A DNA stretch of 64,000 nucleotides from assembly GCA_963931925.1 (NCBI GenBank), contig OZ007570.1, positions 72,543,921-72,607,920 of the forward strand, read 5' to 3'. The notes beneath the pieces are model-generated. The model had not been told where the DNA came from, did no database searches, and was given only the letters and a program-made list of their open reading frames with translations. This document shows, in pieces, positions 22,901 through 33,496 of this stretch. Position 1 is the stretch's first letter; each line of letters begins with the position of its first letter. The position numbers and the translations under genes were made by a program. Source of the DNA: Onchidella celtica (lineage: Eukaryota > Mollusca > Gastropoda > Systellommatophora > Onchidiidae).

Positions 22901-23268
22901 TCCTCGCTCTGTCCCTCCACCATTCTCCATCTCTCTAAAATTCAGTCTCCCAAGCGCATGAGTGTTAAAACAACAACAGCCACAACAACAACAAAAACAC
23001 TGACATTTTAGTAGCTGAAATTATCAATTGTCGCGGTATGACCTGAGTATCAATTATTGTCACCCGTATAGAAAATGTTTAAAGGTATACATTCGGAGGT
23101 TTATTCAGTAGCTGTTGTCAAGCATCGGCGAACGCTGAGATATTATTGTATACCATGGGTGTTTTTCACAGATCTCTGTATTTCTATGAGTCACTCCTGG
23201 TTACAAAGAAAATGACAAAGCATACTCGCACTTCATTTCCAAAATTATGAAAGTCAAGATGTTCTCAC

Positions 23269-23454
23269 CTCCACTAACCTATAAAGAACACAGTTTGGGG
23301 ACGCCGGGGCCACTCAGTGTAATTTGTTCAATCGCCATCCTTGTAAAACAGTGATATTCCAGAGTGCTTGTACTCACAAACCTGATGGCCTTTTCATCAC
23401 AAGTTGTCTGGTTCTTAAATTCAATGCTTATGGCATCGAGCTTGTTTGAGGAGA
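23269..23454 (-). pseudogene. Exon upstream of FTP domain, with premature stop
   Basis: The exon enters after a TTTTAG acceptor in phase 1. It encodes 'SSNKLDAISIEFKNQTTCDE', 'AIRFVSTSTLEYHCFTRMAI' and 'EQITLSGPGVPKLCSL', a Cys-containing extracellular-looking stretch. It exits in phase 1 at GGAG|GTGAGA, which fits the acceptor at 17582 and would give ...SGGRNVALKQP. Four codons before the donor an in-frame TAG (23281-23279) replaces what was probably a Tyr codon (LCSLY is a plausible original). Either this is a pseudogene or a null allele, or the exon is skipped. The gene's signal peptide exon was not found. Confidence 0.65.
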
Positions 23455-23459
23455 CTAAA

Positions 23460-26400
23460 ATGGAAACAAAACAATGTTCAGTGAGACTGTATAAAATCGT
23501 AGACATACACGTGAGAGTGGTACCAAAATGCACGACAAATTCAAAGTCAATGAGAAGAGCTACGCTGATTTGATTATACATTCATTGTCTACGTTTTAAT
23601 CAGAATGGCATGGTGTAAATTGAAAACTGAAATATTATTTACAGTAACCGTCGCGTTCATTCAGAAATTATTGTGTGTAATGATGTTGCGATTTTAATAG
23701 TGAGCTTGATAGGTCATTAGTTTAAATACAATGGTTCAAAAAATGATCGAAGCATGAGACCTATCATATAATTATGTTGTCCTCAGGAGTTATTTTAAGA
23801 AAAAAGGTGTTGGCTACGAACATTTTTCAAAATGGCTCCAAAAATTCAAGATGACCGACACACATTGGAAACGGGCTACCTCATACACGCTGTTAATAAA
23901 ATTATCTGTCTCAAATGCAATTTACATCTCAAAATAATTATGTAATTGTGATGTTAGAACAAAAAATCTCCAATATAAAATGTTTTGGAGAAAAACAAAA
24001 GATCAAGATGGCTGACAAATTTAAGATGGCCACGTTTGTGATTGTTTTTGAGTGTAGAAAAATGGCCAGGAAATTGACTATTTTATTATGCCGGAATATA
24101 ATATGACATTTTCAATCCTTTATCATTTAGTGAAGAAAAATAACTGCAGTCGTTGAGAGTGTTTTAGAGTAGACAAAATCCTCATGCAAGAGTGCACTTT
24201 TGGGAGGTCTTTTTACATTCTTCCTTTGTACCAAATCCATCAGTTCGACTTGGGCGAATTTTTCAAATACAGACATCCTCAACATCCATCAGCAGCAATT
24301 TAAAACTGTATAGAAAGCAAATATTATCAGCATATGCGCAGAGCGCAGTGGACAAATACTGTCAACCATAAACTCATGCACTGATTATAGATGGCTCAGC
24401 TTTTATTCGTTTCGCTATTCAGTAAAAGTCGCATCTCAAGAGCATTCAGAAATCATTTCGTCCGAAAAAAAAAATACGTTCCTGGTTAGATACGTCATGT
24501 ATATGTTCATAAAATGTTTTATCAATATAAATATGACAGTCTGAGGGCCTAGGCAAGAAACCGTGAGATGGTTAGAGTAGACGTAAAGTGACACACAACT
24601 GGAAGGGTACCGAAGATCTGGTTCATATTTATTTACAAAACAATGACAACAAATCAGAATTATTTCCTGTGCTAGGTAACAGTATATATAAGATACAAAC
24701 TAACAGTACCTATAACATACAGAATGGCATTGTGTAGCAAGATATGAAAACAGTCTACAACAAGATAGCCAAGCAGACTACCGTTTGCTCAAATGAACAG
24801 GTCGATTAAAGAATATTCGTGCACCTGAAACCTGTTATCGACCGCACCTGTTTTACAACAGTCTGCATTCCTTCAAATCACAAAGACATAATAACTACTG
24901 CTGTGTCATTTTTTTACCGGCTTAAACTCCGCCGACTGCAGCAACTTTGATTTCTCTTTTGACAAGTTAAGCAAACGCCGATAGCTATCAATACATAATC
25001 AAGCAAGAAGTCTCGTAGCATGAAAATGCAAAGGATTTTCCAATCATTCCCTCAGTGGTTGTGGTGCTGCGTCAGCCTTCTTTCTTCAGATATGGAAAGG
25101 CATGGGTCCTTCTTTCCAGACAGGTCAGAAATCTTTGCCAGACTGAGCAGATTACCAAAAAGTGTTGGTAATATCCACATTTGGATGATAAAGAGATTGT
25201 AGAGAGACCACATACTTTTTACAAATGTTGATATTGCCACATACATTATCTCACTCAGTTCAACTTTTTATCACTGTCAGGAACAGAATATTATAAATGC
25301 CGTGCTAGGTCACGACTTCAGTGAGTTAATTTTTACGATCTTGTTGATTATAACCAGCGTATTTTGTCCTTGAGCTGTTCTCGTGAACAGTTTGTTTTGA
25401 AACACTTTTTTCTTATAGATGGAGAGAAGGTGGGGCGAGACAGACTAAATGTATAACTAGGAATGACAGAGCAGTTCTCGACCCCGTGATTTTGATTAAC
25501 ACAGAGAAGGTCCGAGTAAGGTAGTTTTATTGAGACGCTTAGTTGGCGTTCAGAAATTCCTGCATAAGAGTAGAAAGCACGAAGTTTAAAGATTTTAGTA
25601 ATTATTTTGGCATTTTATATTTTATTGTCTAGGTAAAGTTGACCTTGATTTTGGCGCAAGGCCGTGACGAGAATAAATTAATACTGGAGGCTGAGCCCGA
25701 GTGGCTGCACCAATCAGATGTAGGAATCTAGACGGAAGGTTGCAGATGTGACTTTAGTATTTAAACACGTACAGAACTTAGATAGTTGCCACATGCAGAC
25801 ATTTCCATCTGCGAAGTGGACGGCAAGACCTCAGCCAGATGAGAAGACATAGAGACGCAGTTAAGCAGTCCATGTTATGAGGAGCGTTGCTAGATTGAAG
25901 CTCCAGAGCCTAAGCATACTTGATTTGGCATATGAACCCACAGCGATTATATCCAGCGTTCTGACTCTCAGTGAGGGCCGCATGGTGAGAGTCAATTACT
26001 AATTTGTCATAATGCAATTGAAACGTTCCAGCTACTTTGAAGACTGTTGAAAGCTACCGCCAGGCAACGCACTGGTGTACAAGCACGTGTGATTGGGATT
26101 CTCCATGGCGTGTACTGAGGAACTTTAATATTATAACATGTCTCATTGGAAATAAGAAATAATAGAATTTGAATTGTATTATCCGTCGCCATGTGCGCGG
26201 ATTCTTTTTAGCATTTAAACTTCATATGAGCTGCAAATAGTTAGATTGAATAAGTTACCAGTTTTTATAGAAAGCTTTTGTTCCACAGCTCAGTTAAGAT
26301 TTCAGTTGCCTTTGAATTGATATTTATATTTATATCCATCATTGTTACATAATGTAATTAAACTGCCCTACAGTTCTGCCGAAATTCAAATCAATTGATT

Positions 26401-27900
26401 TATTTAGTTTTTAGAATGAAAGTATTTTTTTTGTGTGTTCGTCGATTGTGGGAGCGGACCTCGTAAGAGTGTAAGTCGGATTTCCCCCTAAACCCACATC
26501 CCGACACTGGAGGGGACTTCCAAAATTTCTTAGTATTTAATTTCTTTTCAAATTCGTTAGATTGTATTCACCCTTTCTCTTCATTTGCATTAAATTTTTG
26601 TTCTTTTCAGATACGTCGCTCACGTGGTGTCACACGTTGAGCTAGTTTAAAATTACTTATTTAGTTTTGTATACTGCTTTGTTCCATTTTACTTCCACAT
26701 ATGTCGCTGCTCTCCCGTTGACCCGACGACCAAGGCCAGGGAGACTACATAACAGAACAGAACTTGGAACAGTGAAAGACAAAACAGACTGACTGTGGTG
26801 TACGCAAGGGCTAAAGGAATTTCCACCCAGTTCCTTGAAAGTTAAGTGAATCCATCCAAAAATTTTGTCTGCGTCTGAGGGGTTGATTGTTCCTCCTCGT
26901 GTTTTACAGGCTTTTCATACTTTTCTTCTTTGTTAGAACTGCGGGAGGTCGGCGAGGGTTCTTACGTGTGCGTGTCCTCTGTGCCAAAGCGGTGGCTTGG
27001 TCGCAGACTTTGCCGTTTCGACGACAACTTTTGCGGTCTCGCAACAACCAGTGGTGATTGAAACAGTGAGGATTCGCATTCGTTAGAATAGTCTGTTAGG
27101 GACCTGTATATTTGTTTAGATTTTGGCGTTCACATCTTCCTCGTCTCTTTGGGAAGACGTCTCTCCTGTTTTCTTCTACTCCTATCTATAATTATATTCA
27201 GACTGTAGGGTCTGTTATTGTTCGTCTTTTCTTGTTTGTCTAGCATCGTGTTTGGTGTTGTTGTTTTTTATTAGACCTTTATCATTATTGTGCTATTACA
27301 TTCCTTTGTTTAATATAATGCCTGTGTGAGTCATGTGTCTACATTGACACATTGATTGAGTTTATCTGGTTATTGTGACGTATAAGGCTGATACGCCAGA
27401 ATATATATAAATATATAATTATATATTGGGAAGATTGATTCCCCATTCCAGGGCAGTTGTGCACCTGCCTTGAATATCCATTATAAAATTACTGAAGCTG
27501 TTGTTCTTTAAAGAGAACTTCAGGTAATGAAATTACCTTGCAATTGCAATTATAGTAGAGCTATAGAAAAATAGCTAAAAATTTTAATCAACGATAAAAT
27601 TTTCGTTGATTCATATGTAATTATATATTACATCGGCAGTGATAACAGGAAGGACACTGTGATTTCATTGAAGGAGGAACATTGTTAGTATTTTGTCGTC
27701 TACTAGTGACGTCGACCCGACGAGTGCAAATTGCCTCAGGGATTAATAACCGCGGAGTTAATAAGTTAAATTTTTTTATCGCGTATCGGATTAACATAAA
27801 TACTACAGTGATAACATAGTACACTGTCAGACGGGTTATTGCGTGAATTTATCCGGATACCTGTCCACTAACATTAATAGATCTCCTGTAGAGACCTATT
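23460..27900. other. No gene seen
   Basis: AT-rich sequence with short unremarkable open frames. The part from about 26.4 kb onward may include the 5' LTR and leader of the Gmr1-type element whose gag starts near 27.94 kb, but no paired LTR or clear primer site could be identified. No lectin-type signal exon was recognised here. Confidence 0.4.
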
Positions 27901-27943
27901 GCGAGTCTAACTTAACATAATGTCTATTACACTTCCTATATAA

Positions 27944-30208
27944 ATTCAGCGAAGCTGTTAGGCATACCCGAGGACCAGCTGGCACTTTGGTGCGAGAGGA
28001 GACAAAAAGAAGACCAAGAGCTAGCTAGAGAGGAGCGTGCCGCAGAAAGAGCCGAGAAGGCCGCGGAACGCGAACGAGAAAGAGAGAGAACAAAGACAAA
28101 AAGAAAAAGAAGACAGAGAAAGAGCCGAGAAAGCGGCTCAGCGAGAGCACGAAATTGCACTAAAGAAATTAGAACTGCAGGGAAACCAATCGACCGCGGC
28201 TCCAGGTGTTCCTACGAATAATGTTAAAGCAAAACCGAAGCTTCCAACCTATAATAAGGTCGACCAGATCGATTCTTATATTCATCGTTTCGAACTCCAC
28301 GCGGTAGCCGCCGGATGGGAAAGAACTGAATGGACTTCGTGCCTTGCAAATTTGTTAACGGGACGTGCACTTGAGGTCTTCCATGGCCTCAACATCGAGG
28401 ATTCTCAAAATTACGACGTCCTTAAAAAGGCTCTTAAGCCTTTTCAACACACCGAGGACGGTTTTCACCAAAGATTCCGGAGTTGTAAACCGGACCCGTC
28501 CGAAAACTTTTCAACGTACGTCGATCGCCTGAAGCACTACTTAGACCGCTGGATTCAGCTGGCCGGTGACGCTGACGGTAGTTTCAAAGGGCTTTATGAG
28601 CTCGTTCTAAAGGACCAAATATATAACGCGTGCCATTCCGAACTAGTCTCCCACCTTAAGGAGTGGGCACCTAAGACGTTAGCGGAAATCGCGTCGTTAG
28701 CGGAACAGTACGCGTCCGCACATCCAAATCGTTCGCTGGCTAAACCCAAAACTAGCGAACCGTTTTATGCCGGAGTCGGTGGAACTGCGCCAATGGGTAC
28801 AAGGAATTCTCGACCAGTCCATCGCCAGACGCCGCCTCCGCGTGCATGTTCCGAACTGCCGCCCAATAAAGCACGCGGTTTTCCACGCCGTGCTGGACCC
28901 CCCACTCGGGGACAATTTCGTAACTATTCAGGTCCACCCCGTCGTGACGTTAACGAGGGCTACCATTATCAGAGCCCACCATGTCCACCTCCTTGGGCAT
29001 ATCATAATAATCCATATAATGCACCTCCAATGCAACCCAGACGTAATATATATGACAGCGCTAGGTGTTATCGGTGCAATAGACCTGGTCATACGTCGAG
29101 ATATTGTAAGGTTAAGCTCGAGGCTGCAAATGCTTGCACCGTCATAGTTCCGGCTGCACAGAATGTCCGTCCCGTTGAACTCACGCCGCCCATGTCGGGC
29201 GCCGTTCCGGTTATGTCGGCCCTGCATCAACACGGGTCATTAACCTTATATGAGGGTCATGTTAACGCCATACCCGCGTCCGTGTTACGCGATTCAGGTT
29301 GCACCACTATCGGTGTTAGGGAATCACTGGTCCGACCGACCCAGCTGATTGAACAACAGGCAACTTGCATTACTTTCGGGGGCTCCGTCGAGCGATTCCG
29401 TCTCGCGGAGGTATACATCGACACGCCTTTCATTACAGGTGTCGTAACGGCATGCGTATTACCGAATCCGGTTGCCGATCTAATTATTGGTAATTTACCA
29501 CAGGTCAACGATACACCTGACGGCGAGTTAAAAATTTGGAACGAAAACGTTGCGTGTGTCACCACACGACAACAATCAAAGCGTCCACCGGATGGTAATT
29601 TACAAACCCGTGCGTTTGATTTTAATGTCACGCCTACAGTTTTCTATAAGGAACAACAAAGCGACCCATCACTAAAACCGCTGTTCGCGAAAGTTCAGCC
29701 TCAGAACGGAAATGCCTCTCAGTTTATCATTAAAAATGAATTACTATACAGAAATTTCCGAAATAAACGTGAGACCATTGAACAGCTCGTGGTGCCTAAG
29801 TCGTTCCGTCGCGACATTCTGCGTCTCGCGCATGATACATCATTTTCAGGCCATCAAGGTTCAGCCAGAACCAAATCACGGATATTGGCTCATTTTTTCT
29901 GGCCTGGTGTATACGCGGACGTAAACCGTTTTGTGGCGCGCTGCGATGTATGTCAAAAACGTACACCAAAATGTAAAGCATCGCGCGCACCCCTTCAGGA
30001 GATGCCTCCAGTCTCAACACCATTCGAGCGTGTCGCAATCGACATAGTAGGTCCTTTTAATAAATCAGACAGAGGCCATCGATTCATCCTTTCGGTCATC
30101 GACTACGCGACGAGCTGGCCTGAGGCTATTCCTTTAAAAGACATTACGGCTGACCATGTTGCTGAGGCGCTTATTACTATTTTCTCGCGATTTGAAGCTT
30201 TTTATTAG
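27944..30208 (+). mobile_element. Second Gmr1-type retrotransposon, 5' two thirds
   Basis: It carries gag, protease and the first part of the integrase in that order with no RT in between, so it is a second element with integrase placed directly after protease. It is truncated inside the integrase core, about 20 residues before the second catalytic Asp would be expected. The sequence then passes abruptly into GT-rich satellite. No 3' LTR can exist at this locus. The boundary at about 30193 is sharp. Confidence 0.78.
28037..30208 (+). pseudogene. Gag-protease-integrase frame, Gmr1-type, truncated
   Basis: The N-terminus (about 27944-28160) is a charged coiled-coil, split by a frameshift near 28085: 'SAKLLGIPEDQLALWCERRQ' lies in another frame upstream. 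A gag capsid-like region covers residues about 70-250. A CCHC zinc knuckle, CYRCNRPGHTSRYC, is at about residue 344. A retropepsin has the DSG triad LRDSGCTTIGV at about residue 418. The integrase HHCC domain ('ILRLAHDTSFSGHQG' ... 'ARCDVCQ') is at about residues 600-645, and the core start VAIDIVGPF is at about residue 667. The frame ends 'FSRFEAFY', where the last residues are not integrase. Compared with the element at 9296-13065, gag is more complete here. Confidence 0.85.
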
Positions 30209-30209
30209 A

Positions 30210-30697
30210 AGGAAACCACGTGATAACGGTTTTAGATTGTGTATGTAGATGTTGTGTGGGTGTATGTGTGTGGATATGTGGTTGATGAGCGTGTGTGGCT
30301 GTGTGAATGCTTGCGTGTAAAGGTGTGTGCGTGGATGTGTCTGGATGTATGAGAGTATGTGCGTGTATGAGTGTATGTGTGTTTGAATTTGTGTGTGCAT
30401 ATATATGTGTGAGTATCTGTGGATGTGCCTGACTGGATGTGTAGATGTATGTGTGTGGATATTTGTGGATATGTGTGAACGTGTGTGTAGATGTGGTTGT
30501 ATATGTGCGAGTGTGTTTAAATATGAATGTGGGTGTGTGGGTGTGTGGATATCGGTGTGTCTACGGTCCAGGGGGTATGTGTGCCTTTGGATGCGTATAT
30601 GTAGAAAGGTGTGTAAGTCTGTATGTGTAGATTTGCGCAGGGATATGTGTGTGTGTGTGTGTCTGTGTGTGGATATATGTAGATGTGTGTGGATGAC
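30210..30697. repeat. GT-rich satellite block A (first copy)
   Basis: Degenerate (GT)n-type sequence with TGTGTGTGGATAT motifs. Its right part (about 30439-30697) is repeated almost identically at 30991-31248, including the non-repetitive landmark GTGTCTACGGTCC. Open frames across it are low-complexity artefacts. Confidence 0.9.
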
Positions 30698-30990
30698 ATT
30701 CCCAAGCTTACGTGCCAACAGATCACCTAAGCACATTCCCAAGCTTACGTGCCAACACATCACCTAAGCACATTCCCAAGCTTACGTGCCAACACATCGC
30801 CTAAGCACATTCCCAAACTTACGCGCCAACACATCACCTAAGCACATTCCCAAGCTTACGTGCCAACACATCACCTAAGCACATTCCCAAGCTTACGTTC
30901 CAACACATCACCTAAGCACATTCCCAAGCTTACGTTCCAACACATCACCTAAGCACATTCCCAAGCTTACGTGCCAACACATCACCTTAG
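30697..30990. repeat. 37-bp tandem repeat, first array
   Basis: About seven copies of a 37-bp unit with core CATTCCCAAGCTTACGTGCC, continuing AACACATCACCTAAGCA. Most units contain a HindIII site (AAGCTT). A few units have CGCGCC or GTTCC in place of GTGCC. Confidence 0.95.
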
Positions 30991-31248
30991 CACATGTAGA
31001 TGTATGTGTGTGGATATTTGTGGATATGTGTGAACGTGTGTGTAGATGTGGTTGTATATGTGCGAGTGTGTTTAAATATGAATGTGGGTGTGTGGGTGTG
31101 GATATCGGTGTGTCTACGGTCCGGGGGGTATGTGTGCCTTTGGATGCGTATATGTAGAAAGGTGTGTAAGTCTGTATGTGTAGATTTGCGCAGGGATATG
31201 TGTGTGTGTGTGTGTCTGTGTGTGGATATATGTAGATGTGTGTGGATG
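30991..31248. repeat. GT-rich satellite block A (second copy)
   Basis: Near-identical duplicate of 30439-30697: same order of motifs, with two or three small differences such as loss of a GTGT step and GGTCCGGGG in place of GGTCCAGGG. Together with the array that follows it forms a higher-order repeat. Confidence 0.93.
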
Positions 31249-32104
31249 ACATTCCCAAGCTTACGTGCCAACACATCACCTAAGCACATTCCCAAGCTTA
31301 CGTGCCAACACATCACATCACCTAAGCACATTCCCAAGCTTACGTGCCAACACATCGCCTAAGCACATTCCCAAACTTACGCGCCAACACATCACCTAAG
31401 CACATTCCTAAGCTTACGCGCCAACACATCACCTAAGCACATTCCCAAGCTTACGTGCCAACACATCACTTAAGCACATTCCCAAGCTTACGTGCTAACA
31501 TATCACCAAGCACATTCCCAAGCTTACGTTCCAACACATCACCTAAGCACATTCCCAAGCTTATGTTCCAACACATCACCTTAGCACATTCCCAAGCTTA
31601 CGTGCCAACACATCACCTTAGCACATTCCCAAGCTTACGTTCCAACACATCACCTAAGCACATTCCCAAGCTTATGTGCTAACATATCACCAAGCACATT
31701 CCCAAGCTTACGTGCTAACATATCACCAAGCACATTCCCAAGCTTATGTTCCAACACATCACCTTAGCACATTCCCAAGCTTACGTGCCAACACATCACC
31801 TAAGCACATTCCCAAGCTTACGTGCCAACGTATCACCTAAGCACATTCCTAAGCTTACGTGCCAACACATCACCTAAGCACATTCCCAAGCTTACGTGCC
31901 AACACATCACCTAAGCACATTCCCAAGCTTACGCGCCAACACATCACCTAAGCACATTCCCAAGCTTACGTGCCAACACAGCACCTGAGCACATTCCCAA
32001 GCATACGCGCCAACACATCACCTGAGCACATTCCCAAGTTTATGTGCCAACACATCACCTAAGCACATTCCCAAGCTTACGTGCCAACACATCACCTGAG
32101 CACA
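31249..32104. repeat. 37-bp tandem repeat, second array
   Basis: About 23 more copies of the CATTCCCAAGCTTACGTGCC unit. Variants include 35-36-bp units missing part of ACCTAAG (ATATCACCAAG, around 31500 and 31690) and one with an extra ATCAC (31315). Pairs and triplets of the same variants recur, which points to segmental duplication within the array. Confidence 0.95.
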
Positions 32105-32109
32105 ATACC

Positions 32110-33290
32110 TAGTCTAGGTACAAATGCGGACAACGCTACACCATTCTCCTGTTCCCACAAATGGTTATTCGACATACGGTTAACATCTACCAATACAAAT
32201 AAAACACAAACATACAATCCATAAAGGTATGTTTATTGTAGCCATGATATCAATGTATTGGATACGCCAGGTTATTTCACATCACCAGTCTATGACGTTG
32301 CTAGGCAATGTTTCTTGACATCCTTGTCGCTCCTCCATCAACCTAAAATGTCGCTTTGCCCTGGCCTGGTGAGAGAAATCAAACAGTCAATAGGTCGCCA
32401 AGACCACACGACACAAACACAAAGTTGCTCTTGTAATTTGTTCATATTAATAGTCAAACTCTAACTTACCACAATGGAGATTATCCACCTCTGGAAGACA
32501 CTTGAAATGATTGTGGATAAATGGATTGAAGAGAATGAAATCGTTAAAGAATCAGATCACTGACTCACAAAATTTTCTTCTGTGGAACTGCTGTTTTTTA
32601 ACCGCCAAAAATACGAATAGATATTCCTAGAGATTCACATTTATTGCTTGATAAACCACTGGCAAGAAGCCAGATCAGAAAGCAGCTCAGACTATGTTAT
32701 GAAATAACCGTCTTGACGAGTTTAATGTCCAGAGGGTTAACAAATCAGGAACTGGCTTACAACTGAAGACTACACACAGAAAGCAACCACAGTCGCTAAA
32801 AGGAACAAAAAGTGAATTTCTCCTTTAAAACTCTCATTCCCAATAATTGAGCTCGGTTCATCGGCTTCGTTTCTGCGAAATCAACGAATGAAAAAAAATA
32901 GTTGCAATCACAAAAGACTATAAATCATCCGTTAAGTTGCAAAGAGAGAATCGGTGAGCTCTCAAGTCAAAGCTATCGACTGCTCAGTTTCATAGTACAT
33001 TACTGATTGTCTTTCCCTTGTGGTTTTCAAATAGAAAGGTCAAAGGACAGAAAAGAAAAACATCAAAATAGTTCGTGTGACCGGAGGTTCACACGAGATA
33101 GAAAGCTACAGAGACCAATGTTTCCTTTATCTTTCCCTCCACGAAAACAGGCGGATCAAGTTATTTCGATGATTTCATTTAGCGACAGCACATCGTCGTC
33201 ATCAGCAACACCGTCATCATCATGACAGACTTGAAAGTCGATCAACCACCACCCCCTCCCCATCACTAAACCCCCAACCCCCTCCGTGGT
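32110..33290. other. No gene seen
   Basis: Unique-looking AT-rich sequence between the satellite and the first lectin gene. It begins with a short palindrome, ACCTAGTCTAGGT. The open frames at 32258 and 33007 have no recognisable domains. Confidence 0.4.
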
Positions 33291-33292
33291 AC

Positions 33293-33387
33293 TCACTCCG
33301 CCTCACAGATGAAGTTAAAGTTTTGATCACAGTGATGGTCGTTCCACTGATAGTTGAAGTCTCTGTGCAACTGCAGGCAGTCCTCAC
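33293..33387 (-). CDS. Gene A exon 5 (CTLD end)
   Basis: Acceptor GTCTAG, phase 1. It encodes EDCLQLHRDFNYQWNDHHCD and 'QNFNFICEAE' then TGA. WND and the closing Cys residues are intact. GTGAGT overlaps the stop, so a donor at 33297 is an alternative. Confidence 0.85.
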
Positions 33388-33423
33388 CTAGACATAGACA
33401 GACAGTATCTATGCCAGTCCTTT

Positions 33424-33496
<73 letters not shown>

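Noticed and set aside
26508..26525. GGGGACTTCC, a perfect NF-kappaB-type site
   Set aside because: A single short match in an unannotated region, expected by chance at this scale; no promoter evidence.
30134..31362. Long open frames on both strands (Cys/Val- or His/Thr-rich)
   Set aside because: They are translations of GT-rich and 37-bp satellite and have no domain.
30697..32104. Regularly spaced 37-bp repeats resembling a CRISPR array
   Set aside because: Units are directly contiguous with no unique spacers, and the DNA is eukaryotic; it is a tandem satellite.
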